This document shows positions 24,333-31,964 of a stretch of 64,000 nt of DNA, piece by piece. The stretch's first letter is position 1. Every line of letters begins with the position of its first letter. The stretch is from Paraburkholderia sejongensis (GTDB lineage Bacteria; Pseudomonadota; Gammaproteobacteria; Burkholderiales; Burkholderiaceae): contig NZ_JAJITD010000020.1 in assembly GCF_020880815.1 (NCBI RefSeq), forward strand, positions 1-64,000, given 5' to 3'. Both the position numbers and the translations under genes were made by a program. The notes under the pieces were generated by a model. It did no database searches and was not told the DNA's origin. It saw only the letters and a program-made list of their open reading frames with translations.

Positions 24333-25370
24333 TCAGGCCGCTTGGCCCGCGGTCATCCGGAAGATCCCCTGCGCGTTGCCCGCATCGAAGCGCAGGTCGG
24401 TTTTCCAGCGGCGCGCGTCCTGATCGAAACTGCGCTTGCGCGTGATGAATTCGTAGAACGAGCCAGGCACGTCGCGCGTGACGACGCTGCCGTCAAGCGC
24501 GCGAAACTCGCGCCGCACGATATCCGCCCGATACGCGGTCTGGAACACCCGGCCCGAACGCGAATGCTCGACGTCGGGTTTCATCGGCCGCCCCTTGGCT
24601 TTTTCGTCGTCCGACAGTTGGAACACGTCGGCGACGCGATCGGTCGCGTGATTGAACGCGTTGCCCTCGGTCGCGATCCACGCCATCTCCGCCGACTCTT
24701 TCAGTAGCACGTCGTAATCGGCTTCGCTGGGCATCTCGTGCTGACGCGCAAACGCGCCGACGAGCACCGGCAACAATTGATGCGCGGCCTCGAGCGGCAG
24801 CATGCCATCGCGCTCGAGCTCCCACAGCAAGCCGCTCGCGCGCGGCGTCAACGGATCGCGCGACGCGCCGATCACGTTCGTCACCGCCTGCTGGAACGCC
24901 GCGGAAAAGCGCTCGGGGTGCAACTCGCTGACAAAGAACTGGGCGATCTCGTCCGGCGCGTCGTCATGCGCCCATGCGCGGCCGGTCATGCCGAGCCGGT
25001 CGAGCGGATAGCGGCCGGCGACGCTGAAACCGAGCGGCCGCAGGATCCGCGCGAACGCGGCCTCGCCGGGCGGTAGCGCGCCGCTGTGCGGCCAGCGCAC
25101 GCTGCGTAGCGCGCCGTGATCGAAGTACACGCTGCCGCCGGCCGCGACCGTTTCGTCGGTATAGCGCCGGCCGTTTTCCGAGCGCGCAAGCAGATCGTCG
25201 AACAGCGCCATATTCAGTGCCTGCGCGAGTTCGGCGCGCGTGACGGTGCCGCTTTCCCATTCGGCGAGCAGCGCCGGACGATTCAGTGTCGCGAAGAGCC
25301 GCGCGGTTTTCTCCGCGCCGAGCAGCTTCGTGAGCAGTTGTTCGACGTTCGCATTGTTCCGGTTTTGCAT
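24333..25370 (-). CDS. DUF1338 family oxygenase (HglS-like 2-oxoadipate dioxygenase)
   Basis: A 345-residue protein of the DUF1338 family, whose characterised member HglS converts 2-oxoadipate to 2-hydroxyglutarate in lysine catabolism using iron. The three expected metal ligands can be seen in VYFDHGALR (His85), GNAFNHATDRV and GSFYEFITRK. It is shorter than HglS of Pseudomonas (about 460). Start: the ATG at 25370 has GGAG nine bases upstream; the in-frame codon at 25385 is GTG. Divergent from a LysR regulator. Confidence 0.82.
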   Translation of the reverse strand: MQNRNNANVEQLLTKLLGAEKTARLFATLNRPALLAEWESGTVTRAELAQALNMALFDDLLARSENGRRYTDETVAAGGSVYFDHGALRSVRWPHSGALPPGEAAFARILRPLGFSVAGRYPLDRLGMTGRAWAHDDAPDEIAQFFVSELHPERFSAAFQQAVTNVIGASRDPLTPRASGLLWELERDGMLPLEAAHQLLPVLVGAFARQHEMPSEADYDVLLKESAEMAWIATEGNAFNHATDRVADVFQLSDDEKAKGRPMKPDVEHSRSGRVFQTAYRADIVRREFRALDGSVVTRDVPGSFYEFITRKRSFDQDARRWKTDLRFDAGNAQGIFRMTAGQAA

Positions 25371-25496
25371 CTTCGAATTCTCCACGCTCCACAGCGCGCA
25401 TCCCTGCGCGCTCGATATCGGCGGCCATTATTGAGAATCGGCTGGGGCCCCGTAAAGCGAGATAAACTGGCCACTTGATGAGTTTTCGGAATTAAC

Positions 25497-26429
25497 GTGC
25501 GCAAGTTCAGGATTCCCAACATGGGCGCGCTGCTCGCGTTTGAAGCCGCGGCCCGACACGAGAGCTTCACACATGCGGCGCGCGAACTGTTTCTCACCGA
25601 AAGCGCGGTGTCCCGGCAGATCAATACGCTCGAAAGCAATCTCGGCGTGCGGCTGTTCGTGCGCGTCAAGCAACGCGTGGTGCTGACGCGGGCGGGCCAC
25701 GTGTATAGCGCGCAGGTGCGGCGCTCGCTCGAACAGCTCGATCGCGACACGCTGTCGATCATCGCGCATGGCAGCGGCGGCGGTTATCTGGAGCTCGCGG
25801 TGCTGCCGACTTTCGCGTCGCAATGGCTGATTCCGCGCATGGACGCGTTCAACCGCCAATACCCGGACGTGCGCGTGAATATGGGCGTGCGCACCGCGAC
25901 TTTCGCGTTTGCCGACACGCCGTTCGAAGCCGCGATTCACTACGGCAAGCCGACCTGGCCGGGGACGTCGGCCGATTTTCTGTTCAGCGAGGAAGTGGTG
26001 CCGGTGTGCGCGGCGAGTCTGTTGAAGCGGCCGGTGCGCGATGCCGCGGACCTGCTCGACTATCCGCTGCTGCATTCGACCACCCGCCCCGACGGCTGGG
26101 CGTCGTGGTTCGCCAGTCTCGACGTCGACGACAACCGCGCGATGCAGGGGGTGCGCTACGAGCTGCACACGATGCTGATCAGCGCGGCCGCGGCCGGCCT
26201 GGGCATCGCGCTGGTGCCGCGCTTTTTCGTCGACCGGCAGTTGCAGCAGCTCGGTCTGGTGATTCCGTTCGAAGCACCCGCGGTCGCCGACGCCGCGTAC
26301 TACCTCGTGTATCCGACCGAGCTCAGTCATGGGAAACCGCTCGCGAGTTTTCGCGAGTGGCTGTTGCGCGAGGCCGCCGCGTATGGGGCGAGCTATCCGG
26401 AGCTTGCGCAACGGCCAGCGGGCGTGTGA
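25497..26429 (+). CDS. LysR family regulator (GcvA-like)
   Basis: A 310-residue LysR protein. HTH at about residues 12-60 (LLAFEAAARHESFTHAARE, then TESAVSRQINTLESNLG) and substrate-binding domain from about 95. The N-terminus and RRSLEQLDRDT linker resemble the GcvA subgroup. The start is GTG at 25497; an internal ATG at 25521 is possible. It is divergent from the DUF1338 gene across a 126 bp gap and is its likely regulator. Confidence 0.88.
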   Translation: MRKFRIPNMGALLAFEAAARHESFTHAARELFLTESAVSRQINTLESNLGVRLFVRVKQRVVLTRAGHVYSAQVRRSLEQLDRDTLSIIAHGSGGGYLELAVLPTFASQWLIPRMDAFNRQYPDVRVNMGVRTATFAFADTPFEAAIHYGKPTWPGTSADFLFSEEVVPVCAASLLKRPVRDAADLLDYPLLHSTTRPDGWASWFASLDVDDNRAMQGVRYELHTMLISAAAAGLGIALVPRFFVDRQLQQLGLVIPFEAPAVADAAYYLVYPTELSHGKPLASFREWLLREAAAYGASYPELAQRPAGV

Positions 26430-26453
26430 TCGCTCACCCGTCCGCCCGAATCA

Positions 26454-27581
26454 TTAACCGCCCGAGCGCGCCTGCGCGAGCGCCGCCAGATTGCCTTCGC
26501 CGAAACCGTGGTGTCCGCGACGCTGCACGATCTCGAAGAAGATTTCCCCGGCGCGGCGCCGCACGAAGGTCTGGAAAAACAGCAGCGGCACGCCGTCCGC
26601 GCCGATCTCGCCATCCACCAGCACATGCGTGCGGCGCAGACGTTCGACGTCGAGCCCATGCCCCGGCAAGCGCGCATCGAGCTGATCGTAGTAACGCGGC
26701 GGCGGCTCGACGAATTCGACGCCGTTCGCGAGCAGTTGCTCGACGCACGCGAAGATATCGTCGGTGGCGAGCGCGATATGCTGCACGCCCTCGCCCGGAT
26801 GATCGGGCAAGTACTCGTGCATCAGCGTGGTCCGGCGCGTGCCTTCCTCGTACAGCGGCACGCGGATCGCGCCGCACGGCGACACCATCACGCGCGATTC
26901 CGCCGACACGTGCCAGTTCGCGTGCAGTTCATGAATCTCGCGGAAATTGAGCAGGTCGCGATAGAAGTCGATCCACTCCTGCATGCGGCCTTCGCCGACG
27001 GTCTGCGTCAAATGATCGACCGCGCTCAGGCCGCTGCCCGCGTGGTTCAGGTCGGCCTCGGCCGTGTCGATTTCGATCGGCCGGAAGTCGATGTCGAAGA
27101 TCGAGATATCGCCGAGGCCGCCGCGCTGACCGCCGCGGCCGCGCCAGCGGTCGACGAAATAGATGTGCGAATCGCCGATCCCCTGGATCGCCGGAATCAG
27201 CAGCTCGCCGGCGCCGAGACGCTCGCCCTCGAATTCCCACGCGCCGAGCTCCACCGCGCGCTCGAACGCGCGCTGCGCGTCGGCCACGCGAATTCCGATC
27301 GCGCAGATTCCGGTTCCGTATTCTTCCGCGTAGCGCGCGGCGAACGAATCGGGCTCCGCGTTGATCAGGAAATTCATCTCGCCCTGGCGGTACAGCGTGA
27401 CGTCCTTGCTGATATGTCGCGCGATCGCCTTGAAGCCGAGCCGGGTGAAGGTCTCGCCTAGCCCGCGCGGGTCGCGCGCGGCGAATTCGACGAATTCGAT
27501 GCCGGCCGTGCCGAGCGGATTGTGCTCCGGCGCCAACACGGCGCGCTGCGCGGCCTCTGGAGTGGGCAAGTCGCTGGGCAT
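26454..27581 (-). CDS. hppD: 4-Hydroxyphenylpyruvate dioxygenase
   Basis: A 375-residue type I extradiol-like enzyme that converts 4-hydroxyphenylpyruvate to homogentisate in tyrosine degradation. Iron ligands are seen in VDHLTQTV, VQHIALAT and IFFEIVQRRG. FQTFVRRRAGEIFFEI near the C-terminus is the family signature, slightly altered. The start follows AAGGAGATTGTC. No homogentisate dioxygenase gene adjoins, but pcaHG lies nearby, so several aromatic-ring routes cluster here. Confidence 0.93.
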   Translation of the reverse strand: MPSDLPTPEAAQRAVLAPEHNPLGTAGIEFVEFAARDPRGLGETFTRLGFKAIARHISKDVTLYRQGEMNFLINAEPDSFAARYAEEYGTGICAIGIRVADAQRAFERAVELGAWEFEGERLGAGELLIPAIQGIGDSHIYFVDRWRGRGGQRGGLGDISIFDIDFRPIEIDTAEADLNHAGSGLSAVDHLTQTVGEGRMQEWIDFYRDLLNFREIHELHANWHVSAESRVMVSPCGAIRVPLYEEGTRRTTLMHEYLPDHPGEGVQHIALATDDIFACVEQLLANGVEFVEPPPRYYDQLDARLPGHGLDVERLRRTHVLVDGEIGADGVPLLFFQTFVRRRAGEIFFEIVQRRGHHGFGEGNLAALAQARSGG

Positions 27582-27833
27582 GACAATCTCCTTGTACGGT
27601 CTTTCTGGCGGATGGCCGGTGGCGCCGGGATTCGGCGCGAACTGTGCCGGCCATTTGCGGCGGGCCGCATGATGAGTGGTGCGCCGCCGCAACGCCCGGG
27701 CCGCGGCGGCTTTCGCACCGTGTTTGTACACCGGGTCGCGGGGCGTTCGCAACCGCGATTTTGTACTGAATGGTTCACACGCTGAAGCGTGCAGCGGTCG
27801 AGGTCGCTCGCGCGCGGCCCGCGCCGCGTCGAA

Positions 27834-28868
27834 TCAGTGTTCCCGCGGCTTGCTTCGGCCACTTTTGCGAGCCGGCGCGCGGGTCGTGTTAGCGGCGCTT
27901 TTGCGCGGCTTTTTCGCCGCCTTGCGGTCCGCGACCGCGGCCATCCGCTCCCTGGCGACCTCGCGCACCGCCTCGATGAACGCGCGGCCCACCGCCGACG
28001 GCTGGGTATCCGAGCGCCGGATCAGGCCGACCGGCTCGCCGGTGCCCGCGAACGGCAGCGGCAGACGCACCATCATCCCGTGCGCAAGCTCGTATTCGAC
28101 CGCGCTTTGCGGCACGAACCAGACCGCGCCGTTTTCGAGCGTCAGCGCGCGCCCGGTCGACACCGACAAGACCTCGACGAACGCCGACAACGGCGGCGCG
28201 CCCCACGCGGCCAGCAGACTTTCGGCCGACTGGCGGATCAGCGTGCCGAACGGCGGCAAGACGACCGGAAATGCGTCCAGCGACGTGACCGGCAAGCCCG
28301 CCCCCTGCGCGAGCGGATGCCCGGCGCGCACGACCGCGATCAGCGGCTCGGTAAACAGCTGCTCGAAACTCAGACCGACCATCCGCTCGGGATCGGCAAG
28401 ACGGCCGATCGCAAATTCGATCGACCCCGCCTTCAAACGCTCCAGCAGTTCGGGATTCGCGCCGGTCGCGAGCCGCACGATCACGCGCGGCCAAGGCTCG
28501 GCGAGCTGCCGCAGCACCGGCGGCACCAATACCGCCGCGACGGTCGGCAGCACACCGATTTCGAGCGTCGCGGCCGCCGCGCCTTCGGCTTGCGCGAGCA
28601 GATCGACACCTTGGCGCAGCGCGCTCACGCAGGCGCTCGCATGCGGCATGAAAAGCTGCCCCTCGCGGGTCGGCACCGCGCCGTGGCGGCCGCGCTCGAA
28701 CAGCCTCACGCCCAGAATCGCCTCCAGCTCGGCGACCGTTTTGGACACCGCCGGCTGCGTGATGGACAGACTGTCGGCCGCCCGCTGGACGCTGCCGAAT
28801 TGCGCGACGGCCAGAAAGCACTGAAGATGACGGAACTTGACGCGGCTGTCCGCGAGACTGCGTTGCAT
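27834..28868 (-). CDS. pcaQ: PcaQ, LysR-type regulator of protocatechuate genes
   Basis: A 344-residue LysR regulator with HTH at about 10-60 (FLAVAQFGSVQRAADSLSI, TQPAVSKTVAELEAILG) and effector domain. Sequence and divergence from pcaHG identify it as PcaQ, which activates pca genes in response to beta-carboxy-muconate. The C-terminal 30 residues form an Ala/Lys/Arg-rich basic tail resembling histone H1-like repeats. A candidate operator overlaps its own start codon (28867-28881), so autoregulation is likely. Confidence 0.9.
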   Translation of the reverse strand: MQRSLADSRVKFRHLQCFLAVAQFGSVQRAADSLSITQPAVSKTVAELEAILGVRLFERGRHGAVPTREGQLFMPHASACVSALRQGVDLLAQAEGAAAATLEIGVLPTVAAVLVPPVLRQLAEPWPRVIVRLATGANPELLERLKAGSIEFAIGRLADPERMVGLSFEQLFTEPLIAVVRAGHPLAQGAGLPVTSLDAFPVVLPPFGTLIRQSAESLLAAWGAPPLSAFVEVLSVSTGRALTLENGAVWFVPQSAVEYELAHGMMVRLPLPFAGTGEPVGLIRRSDTQPSAVGRAFIEAVREVARERMAAVADRKAAKKPRKSAANTTRAPARKSGRSKPREH

Positions 28869-28881
28869 AACGGGAGGTTAT
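28867..28881. promoter_or_regulatory. PcaQ operator candidate
   Basis: ATAACGGGAGGTTAT is a dyad (ATAAC, five bases, GTTAT) with the T-N11-A form of LysR sites. It resembles the ATAACC-N4-GGTTA site known for rhizobial PcaQ. It overlaps the pcaQ start codon. A second ATAAC (28909-28913) with GTTGTAT (28921-28927) lies within the pcaH promoter. Confidence 0.65.
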
Positions 28882-28901
28882 ACGAAACGGGCCAAAACGT
28901 C

Positions 28902-28930
28902 ATTTTGCATAACTGCCGGCGTTGTATAAA
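28902..28930 (+). promoter_or_regulatory. pcaHG promoter
   Basis: TATAAA (28925-28930) is preceded at 17 bp by ATTTTG (28902-28907). The weak -35 fits an activator-dependent promoter, with the PcaQ site centred about 50 bp upstream. Confidence 0.5.
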
Positions 28931-28977
28931 GTGCCCGACACACGTTGCACCCACGATTCCTCCAACGGAGACACCTC

Positions 28978-29682
28978 ATGGAAGATTCCCTGCTCAGCCC
29001 GCGCGATTTCCCGTCGCATCCCGAATACATCTACCCGCAGTACGGTTCGTCGGTCAAACGCGGCCCGACGCGGCCGCTGATTCCGTTGAAGGAGCGTCTG
29101 CGCGACCAGCGCGTGCCGGTCTACGGCACCGAAGACCTCGACGCTCTCGACAACGACCTGACCCGCAACGCGGTGCGCAACGGCGAGCCGCTCGGCGAGC
29201 GCATCATCGTCACGGGCCGCGTGCTCGACGAAGGCGGCCGCCCGGTCCGCAACACGCTCGTGGAAATCTGGCAAGCCAACGCAGCCGGCCGCTACGTGCA
29301 CAAAGCCGACCAGCACGACGCGCCGCTCGACCCGAACTTCCTCGGCGCGGGCCGCTGCATCACCGACAACGAAGGCCGTTACCGCTTCCTGACCATCAAG
29401 CCGGGTGCCTATCCGTGGGGCAACCATCCGAACGCATGGCGTCCGCAGCACATCCATTTCTCGCTGTTCGGCGATCACTTCGGTTCGCGTCTGGTCACGC
29501 AGATGTACTTCCCGGGCGACCCGCTGCTCGCATTCGATCCGATTTACCAGGGAACGCCGGAAAAGGCCCGTGAGCGCCTGATCTCGAAGTTCTCGCTGGA
29601 TATCACGGAAGAAGCCTATGCGCTCGGCTACGATTTCGACATCGTGCTGCGCGGCCCGAACGAAACCCCGATGGAGCGCTAA
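28978..29682 (+). CDS. pcaH: Protocatechuate 3,4-dioxygenase beta subunit
   Basis: A 234-residue intradiol dioxygenase subunit carrying the ferric site: the tyrosines of GRYRFLTIKPGAYPW and the histidines of QHIHFS. It cleaves protocatechuate to beta-carboxy-cis,cis-muconate together with PcaG. The start at 28978 follows CGGAGACACCTC; the in-frame ATG at 28945 has no such site. It is three bases from pcaG. The remaining pca genes are not in the window. Confidence 0.95.
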   Translation: MEDSLLSPRDFPSHPEYIYPQYGSSVKRGPTRPLIPLKERLRDQRVPVYGTEDLDALDNDLTRNAVRNGEPLGERIIVTGRVLDEGGRPVRNTLVEIWQANAAGRYVHKADQHDAPLDPNFLGAGRCITDNEGRYRFLTIKPGAYPWGNHPNAWRPQHIHFSLFGDHFGSRLVTQMYFPGDPLLAFDPIYQGTPEKARERLISKFSLDITEEAYALGYDFDIVLRGPNETPMER

Positions 29683-29685
29683 GCC

Positions 29686-30273
29686 ATGACGACCCTCAAG
29701 CAAACGCCTTCGCAAACCGTTGGCCCGTACTTCGCGTACGGTCTTGTCCCGCAGCAATACGATTTCGACTACAAGAGCCTGTTCACGCACGTGCTGGCTG
29801 ACCGCGAAGCGGCCGGCGAGCACATCACGATCGTCGGCAACGTGTACGACGGCGACGGCAACGTGATCGGCGATGCGATGGTGGAAATGTCGCAAGTCGA
29901 CTCGAACGGCCACTATCCGGAATCGCGCCAAGAAATCCGCAAGACCGGCTTCCGCGGCTTTGCCCGCGTCGGCACCGGCACGGATCCGCACAAGCGCTTC
30001 TACGTCGAAACGGTGAAGCCGGGCCGCGCGAATCCGGACGAAGCGCCGCACATCAACGTGATCCTGACGATGCGCGGCATGCTGCTGCATACGTTCACGC
30101 GTATCTATTTCGAAGACGAAGCGCAGGCTAACGAAAAGGACGCGGTGTTGGCGGCAGTGCCGGCCGAGCGTCGCAATACGCTGATCGCGCGTCGCGAGCC
30201 GGGTGCGGCCAACGTTTATCGCTTCGACATTCACATGCAAGGCGATAAGGAAACCGTGTTTTTCGATCTGTAA
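29686..30273 (+). CDS. pcaG: Protocatechuate 3,4-dioxygenase alpha subunit
   Basis: A 195-residue alpha subunit of protocatechuate 3,4-dioxygenase. It has the family start SQTVGPYFAYGL and RTGTDPHKRF-type and PHINVILTMRGML segments, and lacks the full set of iron ligands carried by PcaH, as usual. It is co-transcribed with pcaH and followed by an intrinsic terminator at 30403-30427. Confidence 0.95.
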   Translation: MTTLKQTPSQTVGPYFAYGLVPQQYDFDYKSLFTHVLADREAAGEHITIVGNVYDGDGNVIGDAMVEMSQVDSNGHYPESRQEIRKTGFRGFARVGTGTDPHKRFYVETVKPGRANPDEAPHINVILTMRGMLLHTFTRIYFEDEAQANEKDAVLAAVPAERRNTLIARREPGAANVYRFDIHMQGDKETVFFDL

Positions 30274-30402
30274 GGCAGCAATGGCGAGTCAGGCTGGAAG
30301 GCGAAACTGTGAAGCGATTGCTGCACACTTTCATCCAGCTTTCACCTAAACTGCGCACGATCCGTCCATCGACCGGATCGCGAAACTCCGAGTAGTAAAG
30401 TT

Positions 30403-30427
30403 AAGCCCGCGTCGAGCGGGCTTTTTT
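30403..30427 (+). terminator. Intrinsic terminator of pcaHG
   Basis: AAGCCCGC pairs with GCGGGCTT around GTCGA and is followed by a run of T residues. Confidence 0.9.
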
Positions 30428-30485
30428 CTGCGCGGCGTGCGTCGGGGCCAGCGGTTTTGCGGCGATTTTTTTCAGGCCGCTTCGC

Positions 30486-30752
30486 TCAGCAAAGGAAATG
30501 GTCGATGCTCTGGCCCGCGTAAATCGCGCGGCGCAGCCACTCGGGCTTGTCGCCACAACCGTCCCACGTATTGCCGAACGCATCGCGATAGCGCACCGCG
30601 CGCACCGCGTTCGCGTCGGCTTCGATCGATTCCGCCAGCGCCTCCAGCGTAATGCCGTAGTCGTCCATGCGACGGCGGATCCACACGATCATCCGATCGC
30701 GCACATTCTCATCGAGTTCGAACAGGCGTTGTTGTCCTTCTCGCTCTTTCAT
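30486..30752 (-). CDS. Small H-NS-like protein with altered DNA-binding loop
   Basis: An 88-residue protein. Its C-terminal 40 residues align with the H-NS DNA-binding domain (YRDAFGNTWDGCGDKPEWL). In H-NS the loop reads TW-x-G-[QR]-G-R, whose Gln/Arg-Gly-Arg enters the A/T minor groove; here it is GCGD. The N-terminal part has one amphipathic helix region (about 12-45) and lacks the long oligomerisation coiled coil. The start is the ATG at 30752; the in-frame TTG at 30770 is less likely. It could act as an H-NS partner or modulator. Confidence 0.65.
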   Translation of the reverse strand: MKEREGQQRLFELDENVRDRMIVWIRRRMDDYGITLEALAESIEADANAVRAVRYRDAFGNTWDGCGDKPEWLRRAIYAGQSIDHFLC

Positions 30753-31260
30753 AACGTTCTGATATTGCAACTGATGCTGGCGTTAGACAAACAGGGCCGT
30801 CGCGAAACAACGCGAAGCCCGTGCGCGATTCAAAAGAAAACGGAAACAAGCAGGATTCACGGCATCCGCGCAAATGCGTGAAAAATCGCACTCGCGAAAT
30901 GAAGGTTCGTTAAATCCGGGATTGAAGCAGCTGAATGAAGGCGTTGGAGTCAGGCAAGCTGGCTATTCCAAGGGCGCTTCAGCATATGGAAGGCGATTCT
31001 AGCATTCAATTTATTTGGGACGCAGCAACGGAGTTTTTCCAATTGCGCCCGTTGCACCGATGGCGCCGATTGCACCGATTGCACGACCAGCCGCTTTTCG
31101 GTATTCGTGGCCGCGGCCGCGCGATTGACGGACAATGCGATACGTTACGTCCGATACCCGCCGGCGACGCCAGCCACGCCCGCATCGTAGCGCATCGAAC
31201 CGCGCATCTCACCGCGCGAGCGTGGTCCGCCCGAACGACCGCCCCTCAGGAGACAACCGA
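30753..31260. other. Gene-free stretch with a 9-bp tandem repeat
   Basis: No credible gene in about 500 bp. It contains four tandem 9-bp units of the type TTGCACCGA at 31052-31087, the second unit diverged to TGGCGCCGA and the fourth to TTGCACGAC. Upstream it is moderately A/T-rich. Confidence 0.4.
31052..31087. repeat. 9-bp tandem repeat (4 units)
   Basis: Units are TTGCACCGA, TGGCGCCGA, TTGCACCGA, TTGCACGAC. The neighbouring CCCG-TTGCACC phase suggests slipped-strand duplication. Confidence 0.6.
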
Positions 31261-31899
31261 ATGCCCGCCTCGACCGCCATCCTCACGATCCTCGCCGCGT
31301 TGTTATTGGGTGCGATGAGCCCGGGACCGAGCTTTGTAATCGTCGCGCGCAACGCGATCGGCCTGTCGCGCAACGACGGACTCGCGACCGCGCTCGGGAT
31401 GGGTATCGGCGGGGTGTTCTTCAGCGGCATCGCGCTGCTCGGGCTGTATACGCTGCTGGCGACCGTCGAGTGGCTGTACGTCGGGCTGAAAGTGGCCGGC
31501 GGCGTCTACCTGATCTATCTGGCCTCGAAAATCTGGCGCGGCGCCGCGCAGCCGCTCGCCTTCAGCGCGACCCCGGCCGGCGCTGGCGGCAATCCGCGCA
31601 AGTCGTTCTGGATCGGCCTGAGCACGCAGCTCAGCAATCCGAAGACGGCGGTCTATTACGGCAGTATCTTCGCGGCATTGCTGCCGCAGCATCCGCCGCT
31701 GTGGTGCTACTTCGCACTGCCGCCGGCGATCTTCGCGATCGAGGCGGGCTGGTACACGATCGTCGCGCTGTGCTTTTCGAGCAAGCGGCCGCGCGAGATC
31801 TATCTGCGCTGGAAGGCGTGGATCGACCGCATCGCCGCCAGCGCGGTGACCGCGCTAGGCCTGCGGCTGATCCTGAACGCGCACAAGATGGGGATTTGA
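31261..31899 (+). CDS. LysE family amino-acid exporter
   Basis: A 212-residue membrane protein with six hydrophobic segments. It has the LysE/RhtB N-terminal motif MSPGPSFVIVARNAI (near residues 19-33) and NPKTAVYYGSIF in the second half. It exports amino acids or related small molecules; the substrate is not determinable. The start follows AGGAGACAACCGA. Its end lies 65 bp from the convergent acyl-CoA synthetase gene, with no clear terminator between. Confidence 0.9.
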   Translation: MPASTAILTILAALLLGAMSPGPSFVIVARNAIGLSRNDGLATALGMGIGGVFFSGIALLGLYTLLATVEWLYVGLKVAGGVYLIYLASKIWRGAAQPLAFSATPAGAGGNPRKSFWIGLSTQLSNPKTAVYYGSIFAALLPQHPPLWCYFALPPAIFAIEAGWYTIVALCFSSKRPREIYLRWKAWIDRIAASAVTALGLRLILNAHKMGI

Positions 31900-31964
31900 C
31901 GGCGCGGCGCGGCGTGTCGCGCACGCTCGCGCCGCCATCGGACCAGCGTCAAAGGCAGCGAGCG

